Source: Actinokineospora alba
GTDB taxonomy: Bacteria > Actinomycetota > Actinomycetes > Mycobacteriales > Pseudonocardiaceae
Reading direction: 5' to 3'
DNA: 64,000 nt
Assembly: GCF_004362515.1 (NCBI RefSeq)
Contig: NZ_SNXU01000001.1
Span: forward strand, 3,162,001 to 3,226,000
In this document: positions 16,394-25,876 of the stretch, one piece after another
Layout: each line of letters begins with the position of its first letter
Position numbering within the stretch: position 1 is the stretch's first letter
Program-made: the position numbers and the translations under genes
The notes under the pieces: generated by a model
Told to the model about the DNA's origin: nothing
The model's input: only the letters and a program-made list of their open reading frames with translations
Database searches by the model: none

Positions 16394-18745
16394 TTACGGC
16401 GTGTAGCTGCCGGTCAGCGTGGTGCCCGAGAACGCCGAGTACCCGTAGACCAGCACGTAGTACGTGCCGGGGGTTATCGACGAGATGGTGCAGGTCTCGG
16501 CGGTGGTGGCGCTCTCCGACTTGCAGGTGTACGCGCTGGTGGTCGGCTTCGAGGCGGACCGCACGTACAGGTCGGCGTCGCCCGTGCCGCTTGTCGTGGT
16601 GAACTTCAGGTTGGTGGCGCCCGCGGGCACCTCCAGCTTGAAGTACGCCGACGAGCCTTGTGCCCCGGACAGCGGGCCCTGACCCACACCGTTGGTGAGT
16701 GTCGCGGTGGTGTCGGTCTGGTAGCTGCCGGTCAGGCTCACGCCGGAGAAGGCGCTGTAGCCGGAGATCAGCACGTGGTAGGTGCCAGCGCCGGCGGTGG
16801 TGATCGCGCAGGTCTCGGCGGTCGCCGACCCCTCGGACTTGCAGTCGTGGGACGTAGTGGTCGGCGCGGTGCCGAGCTTCGCGTACAGGTCGGGGTCACC
16901 GGTGCCGCCCGTGGTCACGAACTTCAGGTTCGTCACCCCGGCCGGGACGGTCATGGTGAACCGCAGCGCCGCGCCCTTCGCGCCGGACAGGCCGGTGACG
17001 GGGACGCCGTTCTGCAGGCCGCTCGGCGTGGTGGTGCCGACCGTCCAGGAGAAGGTGACCGACTTCGACACGTTGGTGGTGTCCTTGACGGTCACGGTGA
17101 CCGACGAGGTGGCCGCCGTGGTCGGGGTGCCGCTGATCAGACCCGTCGACGAGTTGATCGTCAGGCCGGCCGGAAGACCGGTGGCCGAGTAGGTCAGGGT
17201 CTGGTTCGGGTCGGAGTCGCTCGCCTGGATCTGCAGCGAGGCCGCGGTGCCGACCGTGCTGGTCTGGTTGCCCGGGTTGGTCACGGTGACCGTGTTGCCC
17301 GGAGTGCCGGTGTTGACGGCCTCGAAGGCGTCGACGCGGCCCTCACCGAAGAACGCGTTGTTCGCCGTGGTGCCGGTGCAGCGGCTGTCGGACGGGCAGG
17401 CCAGGTCGTCGGCCTGGGCGTACAGCTTGGCGCGCAGCTGCGCCGGGGTGTCGTTCGGGTGGACGCTGGCCAGCAGCGCGGCGACACCGGCGACGTGCGG
17501 CGAGGCCATCGACGTGCCGTCGTTGCTGATGTACCCGCCACCCGGGACGGTCGAGTAGACGCCCGAGCCGGGGGCCGCGAGCTGGATCTTGTTCAGGCCG
17601 AAGTTGGAGAACGACGACTTCGCGTTCGACGAGGTGGTCGACGAGGTGGCGACGACGCCGGGCAGTTCGGCGGGCAGGTCGAGGCAGTCGTTGGTGACGG
17701 TGCGGGTGGTGGCGGTCGAGTCGTTCGGGCTGGTGGTGTCGGTCGACTTCGCGGCGAGGTTGTAGTTCGCGTTGCCCGCGGCGGCGACGTTGAGCACGCC
17801 CTTGCCCTCGGCGTAGGCGACGGCGCGCTTGACGCCTTCAAGGATCGCGGCCTGGTCGAGGTTGCTCGGGCAGTTGAACATCCACGGGTCGACGTAGTAG
17901 CTGTTGTTCGTCACGTCGAAGCCCTGGTCACCCGCGAAGATGAACGAGCAGATGGTGTTCTCGGGGAAGAACAGCGACGTGGTCGGCTCGGCGACGCGCA
18001 CCGAGGCGATCTTCACGCCCGGCGCGACACCGACCATGCCCTTGCCGTTCTTGCCGGCGGCGATGGTGCCCGCGACGTGGGTGCCGTGGGTGTGCACCTC
18101 GCGCCACGCGCCCGGGCGGGTGTCGAGCTTGCCGTAGGCGCAGGACGCGGACTTCGACGCGACGAAGTTGTCCTTGAGGTCGTAGTGCAGGTCGTCGACA
18201 CCGGTGTCGAGGACGCCGACGACGACGTCGGGCGAGCCCTGGTTGACCGCCCACGCCTTGTCCGCGCCGATGATCGTCATGTCGTAGCGCGACGTCTCAC
18301 TGGCGGTGGGGATGGTCTGCGCCGGTGCCGACGGGATCGTCGGGTTGTCGGCCGCGGCGGGCACATCGCTGGTGCGGGTGGCGCCGACCTTCTGCACGCC
18401 GGTCACGCCGCGCAGGTCGGCGGCGAAGGTGGCGGAGGTCGAGTGCGCGACCAGGGTGCCGATCGCGTCGTAGGCGGCGTAGACGGTGCCGCCCTTGGTG
18501 GCCACGGCCGACTTGATCGCCGAGACGGTGGTCGCGGGCGCCGCCGGGTCGAACAGGACCAGGTAGGCGCGCTTGCCGGCGGCGGCGGCGACCGAGGTGG
18601 CCGAGCCGAAGGGCTGTTCGAAGGTGGCGCTCGCGGAAACGGACGTCTCGCCGGAGGGCGCGGCGAACGCGGTGGGCACCGCGACGACGCCCGCGCCGAC
18701 AGCGAGCGCGACCACCGCGTGCCGGGCACGCAGGGACAGAGCCAT
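16394..18745 (-). CDS. Secreted subtilisin-like serine protease (S8) with He_PIG and two PPC domains
   Basis: A 783-residue pre-pro-protease. Signal peptide 1-29; an I9-like propeptide at about 55-130 (YLVLFDPAAP). The S8 domain (155-455) has Asp180 (VLDTGVD), His220 (HTHGTHVAG), oxyanion Asn325 (AAAGNAN) and Ser412 (GTSMASPHVAG). A cadherin-like He_PIG repeat follows at about 470-555 (NQTSTVGTAASLQIQASDSD). Two pre-peptidase C-terminal (PPC) domains follow (about 570-675 and 680-783), each ending YHVLISGYSAFSG or YYVLVYGYSAFSG. PPC domains are often removed after secretion. GGAGG precedes the ATG. It is divergent from the LuxR gene. Confidence 0.95.
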   Translation of the reverse strand: MALSLRARHAVVALAVGAGVVAVPTAFAAPSGETSVSASATFEQPFGSATSVAAAAGKRAYLVLFDPAAPATTVSAIKSAVATKGGTVYAAYDAIGTLVAHSTSATFAADLRGVTGVQKVGATRTSDVPAAADNPTIPSAPAQTIPTASETSRYDMTIIGADKAWAVNQGSPDVVVGVLDTGVDDLHYDLKDNFVASKSASCAYGKLDTRPGAWREVHTHGTHVAGTIAAGKNGKGMVGVAPGVKIASVRVAEPTTSLFFPENTICSFIFAGDQGFDVTNNSYYVDPWMFNCPSNLDQAAILEGVKRAVAYAEGKGVLNVAAAGNANYNLAAKSTDTTSPNDSTATTRTVTNDCLDLPAELPGVVATSSTTSSNAKSSFSNFGLNKIQLAAPGSGVYSTVPGGGYISNDGTSMASPHVAGVAALLASVHPNDTPAQLRAKLYAQADDLACPSDSRCTGTTANNAFFGEGRVDAFEAVNTGTPGNTVTVTNPGNQTSTVGTAASLQIQASDSDPNQTLTYSATGLPAGLTINSSTGLISGTPTTAATSSVTVTVKDTTNVSKSVTFSWTVGTTTPSGLQNGVPVTGLSGAKGAALRFTMTVPAGVTNLKFVTTGGTGDPDLYAKLGTAPTTTSHDCKSEGSATAETCAITTAGAGTYHVLISGYSAFSGVSLTGSYQTDTTATLTNGVGQGPLSGAQGSSAYFKLEVPAGATNLKFTTTSGTGDADLYVRSASKPTTSAYTCKSESATTAETCTISSITPGTYYVLVYGYSAFSGTTLTGSYTP

Positions 18746-18831
18746 GAAAGACCTCCGGAAAACCTATGCGGGGGGAGACGCAGGGTCGTGTTGTGACCGA
18801 GTCCACTAAGGAAACGTCCGATGACGACGAT

Positions 18832-18866
18832 TTGCGAGGTCACAAACTGCCCATAAAATTGTCCTG
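18832..18866 (+). promoter_or_regulatory. Candidate promoter giving a leaderless LuxR mRNA
   Basis: TTGCGA (18832-18837), 16-base spacer, TAAAAT (18854-18859), then GTG start at 18866. No ribosome binding site is present. The -10 lies six bases before the start codon, as in leaderless actinobacterial transcripts. Confidence 0.5.
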
Positions 18867-20527
18867 TGACCGATTCCGATGGCCCGTTATCGACCGATCT
18901 GCTGTTTTCGTTCGCGCGATCGGCGAGCGCGGAGGCACGACGGGTCGCCGGGGCCGCCCAGGTGTTGGGCCTGCGTGGCGATCCCGACGCGGGCCTGGAT
19001 CTGGTCTGGGACTTCCTGGCCTCCTCGGCCGATCTGACCGACGACGACCTGGTCGCGGCCGCGGAGACGACGAACCTGCTGCTGCTCTGGGGTGGCTCGG
19101 TCGATCGCACGACCCGGGTCCTGGACGCGTGCCTGTCCCGGGTGCGCGGCCCGTCCGGGCGCGGGGCGGTGCTGTTGACCTGGGCCCGCAGCCGCCCGGC
19201 GGACTTCAAGGAGTACTGCACGGAGGCCTTGGCCGAGTTCGCCGCGGCGGGTGACGTGCGCGGGCAGGCGGTGACGCTCGCCCGGATCGCGACCGACCAC
19301 ACCATGAGCAAGCCCGCGCACCGGCTCCGACTGGCCACCGAGGCGGTGACCCTCGCCGAGCGACTCGGCGACCCGTGGACGGTGGCGCTGTGCCGGGGCC
19401 ACCTGTCGATCATCGAGACCTACCAGGGCGAGCCGGGCGCGATGGAGCACTGGCCGGACACGGTGCGGGTGGTGGTGGCCGGTGCGGACTCCGGCGCCGC
19501 GCAGACGGTCGCGTTCAACTACACGAACTGGGCGTTCGCCAAGCTGGGGGTCGGCGATCACGACGGCGCGGGCGAGATCGTCGCCGAGGGGCGCAGCACC
19601 GCGCACGGCCAGGCCTGGGCGTTCCGGTTCGCGGTGCAGGACGCCTGGGTGCGGGTGCGGCTCGGCGATCTGGCGGGCGCGGGCGCGGCACTGCCCCCGG
19701 ACAGCACGGCGGCGCAGTCCTGGAACTACCGGGTCGCGGTGCGGGCGGCGGTGGCGTTCGAGCGTGACCGCGAACTGGACTCCGGTCCGCTCGCGGCGGC
19801 CTACGACCGGATCATGGTCTGGGACCCGCAGGTGGGCTGCTTCGCCGCGGGTGTGCTCGCGCTGACCCGGCACGCCCGCCGGGAACCCAACCCGGGCCGG
19901 GAGGCCATCGACGCGCTGCGCCGGGTCCGCGCCTGGCCGATCCGGTTCGGCTGGGAGGACGCGCTGATCGCGCTGGCCGTGGTCGACCCGGACGCCGCCG
20001 CGGTCGAGGCCGCCGAGATGGTGGACCTGTGGCCGGACAACCCGCGCGGTCTCGCCGCCCGCGCCTACGTCGAGGGACTGCTCGCCGGTGATCGCGACCG
20101 CCTGGTCGAGGCCGCGGACCGCTTCGCCGCGCTCCCGGAGCCCGTCACCGCGGGCCGGGCCCTGCACGCGGCCGCCGTCGTCGCCCCGAAGTCGGGCAAC
20201 GACCTGCGCCGAGCGGCGATGGCCCTGCTCGAGCGCTGTGGTGCCGACCGGTCGCTGGCCGCCGTCGTGCGCGATCGCGCCCTGGCCCGCTGGAGTGACC
20301 ACACCCCCGTGCCCGCCAGCCAGTCGCGCCGCACCTCGGCGGGTCTGACGGCGCGCGAGCGCGAGGTCGCCCTGCTCGCCGCCCGCGGGCTCACCGCGGC
20401 GGAGATCGCCGAGACGCTCGGGATCACGCTGAGCACGGCCCGCAACTACATCCTGCGGGTGCGCACGAAGTTCGGCGGCATCCCCAAGCGCCAACTCGCG
20501 AAGGCGCTGGGCATAGACCAGGCCTAG
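18866..20527 (+). CDS. LuxR-family transcriptional regulator
   Basis: A 553-residue regulator. The last 65 residues are a LuxR/GerE HTH (GLTAREREVALLAARGL, TAAEIAETLGIT, LSTARNYILRVRTKFG). The long N-terminal part (1-480) is alpha-helical, Ala-rich and TPR-like, but I see no Walker A motif, unlike LAL/MalT-type members. It lies between two subtilase genes, divergent from the first and co-directional with the second. Control of extracellular protease expression is a natural hypothesis. Confidence 0.9.
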   Translation: MTDSDGPLSTDLLFSFARSASAEARRVAGAAQVLGLRGDPDAGLDLVWDFLASSADLTDDDLVAAAETTNLLLLWGGSVDRTTRVLDACLSRVRGPSGRGAVLLTWARSRPADFKEYCTEALAEFAAAGDVRGQAVTLARIATDHTMSKPAHRLRLATEAVTLAERLGDPWTVALCRGHLSIIETYQGEPGAMEHWPDTVRVVVAGADSGAAQTVAFNYTNWAFAKLGVGDHDGAGEIVAEGRSTAHGQAWAFRFAVQDAWVRVRLGDLAGAGAALPPDSTAAQSWNYRVAVRAAVAFERDRELDSGPLAAAYDRIMVWDPQVGCFAAGVLALTRHARREPNPGREAIDALRRVRAWPIRFGWEDALIALAVVDPDAAAVEAAEMVDLWPDNPRGLAARAYVEGLLAGDRDRLVEAADRFAALPEPVTAGRALHAAAVVAPKSGNDLRRAAMALLERCGADRSLAAVVRDRALARWSDHTPVPASQSRRTSAGLTAREREVALLAARGLTAAEIAETLGITLSTARNYILRVRTKFGGIPKRQLAKALGIDQA

Positions 20528-20574
20528 CGCTGTTCACGCGCATGTTATGGGTGCCCGGGATTAGTCCGAACCGG

Positions 20575-20590
20575 TATGACCCAGGTCATA
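20575..20590. promoter_or_regulatory. Palindromic operator candidate upstream of the second subtilase
   Basis: TATGACC-CA-GGTCATA is a perfect 7-bp dyad. It is followed directly by AGTCCACTA (20590-20598), a nonamer also present upstream of the first subtilase at 18800-18808. Confidence 0.45.
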
Positions 20591-20617
20591 GTCCACTAGC
20601 GACAAAATTTCCGCCGG

Positions 20618-20676
20618 CGGTCGAAAGGACCGTGGACGCCAAGTGAGGGCTAGGCGTCCGCAGGCCGAAAGGGGTC
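20618..20676 (+). promoter_or_regulatory. Structured 5' leader of the second subtilase
   Basis: Three consecutive hairpins: CGGTC-GAAAG-GACCG (20618-20632), GGACGCC with GGCGTCC across a 12-base loop (20634-20659), and GGCC-GAAAGG-GGTC (20663-20676, one G-U pair). Two loops share GAAAG. It does not match a riboswitch class I know; it could stabilise mRNA or regulate translation. Confidence 0.35.
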
Positions 20677-20695
20677 GTGTCCCAACCCTGCACAC

Positions 20696-23600
20696 GTGAG
20701 GACAAAGCTCATGCTCGGTGCCAATCCGAGACGACGGGCCATCACGCTCGTAGTCTCAACGGTGTTAGTCGGTGCGGCCGTGGCAATCCCAGGTCACGCC
20801 AACGCCGCATCTCCCGCAGAAGCTCCCATCCGTCTGGTGACCGGCGAATTCCTGCCGAGTTCGCTGGCCGCCGTGCCGCACGGTCTCGAGGCCCGGTCGC
20901 TCGGCGCGAGTGAGCGCGGCAGCTACCTCGTCCAGTTCGAGGGCCCGGTCCGCGAGGACTGGAAAGCCGGCCTGACCGCCTTGGGCGCCACGATCGTCGA
21001 GTACATCCCCGACTACGCGTTCAAGGTCCGGATGAACCCGGGTCAGGCGAACCGTGCGGGCAAGCTCGCCGGCGTGCACTACGTCGGCCGTTTCCAGTCC
21101 GCATGGAAGGTCACCAAGGACGCCAAGGCGAAGATCGACGAGGGCAAGGCGGGCATCTACACCGTCCGCGCCGAGCAGGGCGTGGACCTGGCCGCGGTCC
21201 GCCGCGCCGCCGAGGCGACCGGCGCGGTCGTCACCGATCAGTCCGACGGCACGCTGCTGGTCGCCGCCGAGGCAGGCCAGGCAGGCAAGATCGCCGGCAT
21301 CGAGGACGTGGCTTCGCTCGACCAGTTCCAGCTTCCGGAGAAGCACAACGAGCACGCCGCGGGCACGGTCATGCGCGCGACGCAGGCCAATGCCCGCGGG
21401 TATGACGGTTCCACGCAGATCGTGGCGGTTGCCGACACCGGCCTCGGTGGCGGTACCGCGGCCACCGCGCACCCGGACATCCCGGCCGGTCGCATGGTGG
21501 CGATCCACGACTGGCCCGGCGCCGACAGCCTCTGCTACAACGTGATGCCGGATGGCCCCGCGGACGTCGACAGCGGCCACGGCACGCACGTCGCGGTCTC
21601 GGTCGTCGGCGATGGCCAGGCCGATGGTGTGGGCAAGGCCGCCGCGTACGGCGCGCGCCTGATCTTCCAGGCCGTCGAGGACTACGCCGACGCGCTCTGC
21701 GCGCAGAGCGACGGCTACGGCCTGCACGGCCTGCCCGCCGATCTGGCGCGGCTGTTCCAGCAGGCCTACGACGGCGGCGCCCGCATCCACGCCAACTCGT
21801 GGGGTTCGGCCGCGGCAGGCAGTTACACCGCCACCTCGCAGCATGCCGACCGCTTCATCAACACCCACCGCGACATGCTGATCACCTTCAGCGCGGGCAA
21901 CTCGGGCACCGACGCCAACGGCGACGGTGTCATCGACAACGACTCCATGGGCGCCCCGGCCACGGGCAAGAACGTGCTGACGGTCGGCGCCTCGGAGAAC
22001 GGCAAGGCGCAGTCGCCGTGTGACGCGTCCCTGGTTTACCCCGCGCAGATCGACAGCGAGCAGCCGATCATCGGCAACCGCTCGTGCCGCGACCTCAACG
22101 GCCAGAACATCATCCCGTCCTGGGGCGCTCGGTGGCCTGCGAAGTACCCGGCCGAGCCGATCGCGTCGGACCCGCAGACCGGCAACGCGCAGCAGGTCGC
22201 GGCGTTCTCCAGCCGCGGCCCGACAGACGACGGCCGGATCAAGCCCGACATCGTGGCTCCCGGCTCGTGGATCCTGTCCGGCTACTCGGACAGGTACCAG
22301 CAGGGGTACGACGGCGCTGCCAACCCGCGGAACAACGGCTGGCAGAACGACGGCTACGGCTTCCCGCTGAACGACGACTACAAGTACTTCAGCGGCACGT
22401 CGATGTCGAACCCGCTGGCCGCCGGTGGCGCCACCGTGGTGCGCGACTTCTACAACAAGAAGCACACCGTCAACGCCAGCGCGGCGCTGGTCAAGGGCAC
22501 CATGGTCAACTCCGCGACCGACCTGCTCGACGAGAACGGTGACGGCGCGAACGACAACGACCTGCCTGTGCCGAACGCACACGAGGGCTGGGGTCTGGTG
22601 AACCTGGACAAGGCCACCGCGGGCACCGCGAAGTTCGTCGACGAGGCCGTCGCGGGTCTGGCCACCGGCGGGGTCTCGGAGACGAAGTACACCGTCGAGG
22701 CCGGTCAGCCGCTGAAGATCACCATGGCGTACTCGGACAAGGAAGCGGCCATCAACGTGGGGGTCACCCTGGTCAACGACCTTGACCTCGAGGTCGTCTC
22801 GCCCACCGGCACCGTCTACCGCGGCAACGTCTTCGCCGGTGGCTGGTCGAACTCCGGCGGCACCGCGGACCGTCGCAACAACCTGGAGAACGTCTACCTG
22901 CAGAACCCGGTCGCGGGTGAGTGGACCGTGCGGGTTCGCGGCTTCAACGTTCCGCAGGGACCGCAGAAGTTCGCCCTGGTCGTCGACGGCAAGTTCGGCG
23001 CAGGCGGCGCGGTCAACGCCAACCCGGTCGTGACCAACCCCGGCAACAAGTCCACGCAGATCAACACCGCGGTGAACCTGCAGATCCAGGCCGCCGACGC
23101 GAACAACGACGTGCTGACCTACGCGGCGTCGGGTCTGCCGACCGGCCTGAGCATCGGTGCGAGCAACGGTCTGATCTCGGGCACCCCGACGGCGGCGGGC
23201 ACGTCCAACGTGACCGTCACCGTGACTGACGGCAAGGGTGGCAGCGGTAACACCGCCTTCACCTGGACCGTCACGGCGGCGACGCAGCCCAACCAGCTGC
23301 TGGCCAACCCCGGCTTCGAATCCGGCAACACCGGCTGGAGCGGGACCACGGCGGGCGTCATCGTGAACTCCACGACCCGCCCGACGCACGGTGGATCGTG
23401 GTGGGCCCTCCTGGGCGGCAACGGCAACACTTCGTCGGAGAACCTGTACCAGCAGGTGACCATCCCCGCCTCGGCGGCGAGCGCGAGCGTCTCCTACTGG
23501 GTCCGGATCGACACCGCCGAGACCACGACGAGCACGGCGTTCGACAAGTTGCAGCTGCAGGTCCTCAACAGCTCGGGCACCGTGCTGGGCACCCTCGGCA

Positions 23601-23758
23601 CTCTGTCCAACCTGAACAAGAGCACGTCCTACGTCCAGAAGACGTACGACCTGTCGGCCTACAAGGGGCAGACGATCCGGCTCAGGTGGCTGGTGAACGA
23701 GGACGTCTCGCTGCAGACGACGTTCGCAGTCGATGACACGGCACTGACCGTGTCGTAA
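20696..23758 (+). CDS. Large secreted subtilisin-like protease (S8) with C-terminal adhesion-type domains
   Basis: A 1020-residue secreted protease (an ATG at 20711, nine bases after GAGG, may be the true start). Signal peptide ends near residue 38 (GHANAAS); a long propeptide covers about 40-215. Catalytic residues: Asp247 (VADTGLGGG), His295 (DSGHGTHVA), Asn in FSAGNSG and Ser569 (SGTSMSNPLAAGG). A beta-sandwich P-domain-like region follows (about 655-760: LKITMAYSDKEAA, NDLDLEVVSPTG, GEWTVRVRGFNVP). Then a He_PIG repeat (775-860) and a CBM-like domain (about 865-1020: NPGFESGNTGWSG). The first subtilase has a related He_PIG module. A hairpin terminator follows. Confidence 0.95.
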   Translation: MRTKLMLGANPRRRAITLVVSTVLVGAAVAIPGHANAASPAEAPIRLVTGEFLPSSLAAVPHGLEARSLGASERGSYLVQFEGPVREDWKAGLTALGATIVEYIPDYAFKVRMNPGQANRAGKLAGVHYVGRFQSAWKVTKDAKAKIDEGKAGIYTVRAEQGVDLAAVRRAAEATGAVVTDQSDGTLLVAAEAGQAGKIAGIEDVASLDQFQLPEKHNEHAAGTVMRATQANARGYDGSTQIVAVADTGLGGGTAATAHPDIPAGRMVAIHDWPGADSLCYNVMPDGPADVDSGHGTHVAVSVVGDGQADGVGKAAAYGARLIFQAVEDYADALCAQSDGYGLHGLPADLARLFQQAYDGGARIHANSWGSAAAGSYTATSQHADRFINTHRDMLITFSAGNSGTDANGDGVIDNDSMGAPATGKNVLTVGASENGKAQSPCDASLVYPAQIDSEQPIIGNRSCRDLNGQNIIPSWGARWPAKYPAEPIASDPQTGNAQQVAAFSSRGPTDDGRIKPDIVAPGSWILSGYSDRYQQGYDGAANPRNNGWQNDGYGFPLNDDYKYFSGTSMSNPLAAGGATVVRDFYNKKHTVNASAALVKGTMVNSATDLLDENGDGANDNDLPVPNAHEGWGLVNLDKATAGTAKFVDEAVAGLATGGVSETKYTVEAGQPLKITMAYSDKEAAINVGVTLVNDLDLEVVSPTGTVYRGNVFAGGWSNSGGTADRRNNLENVYLQNPVAGEWTVRVRGFNVPQGPQKFALVVDGKFGAGGAVNANPVVTNPGNKSTQINTAVNLQIQAADANNDVLTYAASGLPTGLSIGASNGLISGTPTAAGTSNVTVTVTDGKGGSGNTAFTWTVTAATQPNQLLANPGFESGNTGWSGTTAGVIVNSTTRPTHGGSWWALLGGNGNTSSENLYQQVTIPASAASASVSYWVRIDTAETTTSTAFDKLQLQVLNSSGTVLGTLGTLSNLNKSTSYVQKTYDLSAYKGQTIRLRWLVNEDVSLQTTFAVDDTALTVS

Positions 23759-23767
23759 CGAAAGCGA

Positions 23768-23803
23768 CCGTGGCGCGGTCGGCACCCGCTGACCGCGCCA
23801 CGG
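23768..23803 (+). terminator. Hairpin terminator after the second subtilase
   Basis: A 13-bp perfect inverted repeat (CCGTGGCGCGGTC, 10-base loop) starts 10 bases after the stop at 23758. Confidence 0.8.
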
Positions 23804-23931
23804 CCACTCGTTGACCAATAACAGGTTCGGCCGACGTCCGGGATGGACTTCGCCGGGCCTTTCGACACGCGGTCTCGCCATCAGTCGGGCCCGGACTTGC
23901 ACAATGTCGAGCCGCGGAGCATAACTTTGGT

Positions 23932-24948
23932 GTGCACGAGCTGGAGCTCCGTCATCTTCGAGTCATCATCGCTGTCGCGGACGCGGGCAGCCTGTCCAAG
24001 GCCGCCGTTCAACTCGGGATTTCGCAACCCGCGCTGACCGCCCAGCTGCAACGACTCGAGCGCCGCGTGGGCGGCCTGCTGTTCGCCCGCTCCGGCACCG
24101 GCGTCGTGCCGACCGACCTGGGCAGCTATGCCCTGTCGGCCGCCCGACTGGTCCTCACTGACGTCGACGAGATGATGGCCGGGCTCAAGCAGCGCATTCA
24201 GGCGGTGACGGTCGCGGGCATGATCCGTGTCGGCGGTCCGCCCGGTCTGATCGTGCCGCTGTTCGCCACCGCGATCGCCGAGCGCCTCGGCAACGTCGAG
24301 ACCGCCATGTACATCGAGTCCACCCCGGTGGAACTGGCCCGCAAGGTCCTCGACGGCAAGGTCGACTTCGCCATCCTGGAGGAGAATCCCGGTTTCCGCA
24401 CCCCGCTGCCCGCTCAGTTGCACAGCCAAGTGATGATCAGCGCCCCCATGTTCGTGGCCGTGTCCGACACGCACCGCCTCGCCGGTGTCGGCGACATCGA
24501 CCTGCGCGAACTCGCCGACGAGAACTGGGTCCTGCCCCCGGTCGGCGAGGTCCCGGAGCAGCTCGCGCTGCTTCGCGCGTGCGCGGGAAGCGGGTTCACC
24601 CCGAAGATCAAGCACCAGGTCTCCGACTCGGCCACCACCCGCGCCCTGGTCCAGGCCGGTGCGGTCACGCTGGCCAAGCCGGTCGTCCGCGAAGGCCCAG
24701 GCCTGGTGATCCGCAATATCGCGGGCACCCCGCTGCGCCAAGAGATCGTGCTGATCTGGCACGAGGAGACGACGGTGGCGGCCACGGCGGAACAGGCCCG
24801 GATCGCGCTGCTGGAGGCCTACTCGAAGCTGGTCGGCACCAACCCGCTGTTCGCGGCCTGGTGGGCCGAGCACAAGGACGCCCCGGCCGAGGAAGCGTCC
24901 CGCACCGCCGGCTTTCGTAGTAGCGGCGAGAGCCCGCTTATGGGGTGA
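23932..24948 (+). CDS. LysR-family transcriptional regulator
   Basis: A 338-residue LysR protein. HTH at residues 3-60 (LRHLRVIIAVADAGSLSKAA, QPALTAQLQRLERRVGGLLF). A substrate-binding-like domain covers 92-300. The C-terminal tail is about 35 residues longer than usual. GTG start at 23932 with the AT-rich CATAACTTT directly upstream and no ribosome binding site, so it may be leaderless. No divergent partner lies next to it, so no target can be inferred. Confidence 0.9.
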   Translation: MHELELRHLRVIIAVADAGSLSKAAVQLGISQPALTAQLQRLERRVGGLLFARSGTGVVPTDLGSYALSAARLVLTDVDEMMAGLKQRIQAVTVAGMIRVGGPPGLIVPLFATAIAERLGNVETAMYIESTPVELARKVLDGKVDFAILEENPGFRTPLPAQLHSQVMISAPMFVAVSDTHRLAGVGDIDLRELADENWVLPPVGEVPEQLALLRACAGSGFTPKIKHQVSDSATTRALVQAGAVTLAKPVVREGPGLVIRNIAGTPLRQEIVLIWHEETTVAATAEQARIALLEAYSKLVGTNPLFAAWWAEHKDAPAEEASRTAGFRSSGESPLMG

Positions 24949-25039
24949 CGTGTCCAAGGGGCGCCTGGGTTTCCGCTGGGGAGAGTCCTTTGTGGATCAT
25001 ACTGACAGTGTGTGCGGGTCATGGGTTCGTGGCTCGTGA

Positions 25040-25691
25040 CTACTTGGCGACTTGTTTCTGAAAGAACAGGGAAGGCTGATTCGCCACGATGCCCGTCCCG
25101 GTCTGTGTGAACCCGCGAGTGCGGTACAGCCCGATCGCCGCGTGTTGGTGGGGTGTCGTGTCGAGGAGCAGGGTGTGGAAGCCGAGAGCGATGGCTCGCT
25201 GCTCCAGGTGATCGAGGATCAAGCGGCCGAAACCACGGCCTTGCCAGGTGGGATGAACCCGCATCCGCTTGAGCTCCGCCACTCCTGGCTCGATCGGGCG
25301 CAGCGCGCCCATCGCGAGGATGAATCCGCCTAGGGCGCCGACCACGAACTCGCCACCGGAATCGAGGTAGTGGCTCTGGATGTCCTCGAGGTCGTCGTCC
25401 CACGAACCCGGTCCGGCGTTCGCGCCCGTAACGACCGCGGGGACCCCGATCGGGGTCGGAGGCCCACCGTACGGGTACCAGGTCGATCTCGGCGAGTTCC
25501 AACCCCGTCTCTTCCGCCACCTCCCGGCACGCCGCCGCTTCCGGTCGCTCTCGGGCTTCTACGACACCTCCTGGTAGTGCCAGTCCTTGTTCGAAGGGAG
25601 GACGGGCGCGCTCGACCAAGAGAACGCTCCAACCCTCTTGCCCCGCTCCGAGCACCGCGTCATCGACTGTCAGCACACACGAACGTCCCAC
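25040..25691 (-). pseudogene. Broken NUDIX-GNAT gene (frameshifted fusion or deletion join)
   Basis: From 25691 the first ~85 codons encode a NUDIX hydrolase half: LPGGVVEARERPEAA with REVAEETG (NUDIX box), then SDPDRGPRGR. The frame then degenerates at about 25440. A different frame from there to 25040 encodes a near-complete GNAT acetyltransferase (GSWDDDLEDIQSHYL, VGALGGFILAMGALR, ELKRMRVHPTWQGRGFGR with the acetyl-CoA loop, LLLDTTPHQHAAIGLYRTRGF). The join lies at a G/C-rich run. The NUDIX half lacks its last ~55 residues. Either a deletion fused two genes out of frame, or one frameshift splits a fused gene. The GNAT part alone could start at GTG 25345 (101 residues). Confidence 0.6.
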
Positions 25692-25876
25692 AGTGACCCC
25701 TCAGTTCCCGCCGGTCGGCGTCGCGATCGCGCTTTGTCACTATTTGATAATCCAGCGAATTGTGTTCAGTCACAACGATTCGCCGAAAAGTGTGGTGGTC
25801 GAGTCCATTGTGTCCGATGTGGAGCTCGTGCAGGCTTGTTCAGCAATCGACTTGGCGGCACGCGGTGAGGAGTCAG

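Noticed and set aside
16310..18796. Plus-strand frame of about 828 codons opposite the first subtilase
   Set aside because: Antisense of the protease; Arg/Gly/Val-rich and without domain content.
20600..20700. c-di-AMP (ydaO) or other known riboswitch in the subtilase leader
   Set aside because: Some GAAAGG elements look similar, but the conserved core segments and order are not present.
20765..23902. Minus-strand open frame of about 1045 codons opposite the second subtilase
   Set aside because: Low-complexity Val/Arg/Gly/Asp-rich translation typical of antisense frames in GC-rich DNA; the plus strand encodes a clear S8 protease.
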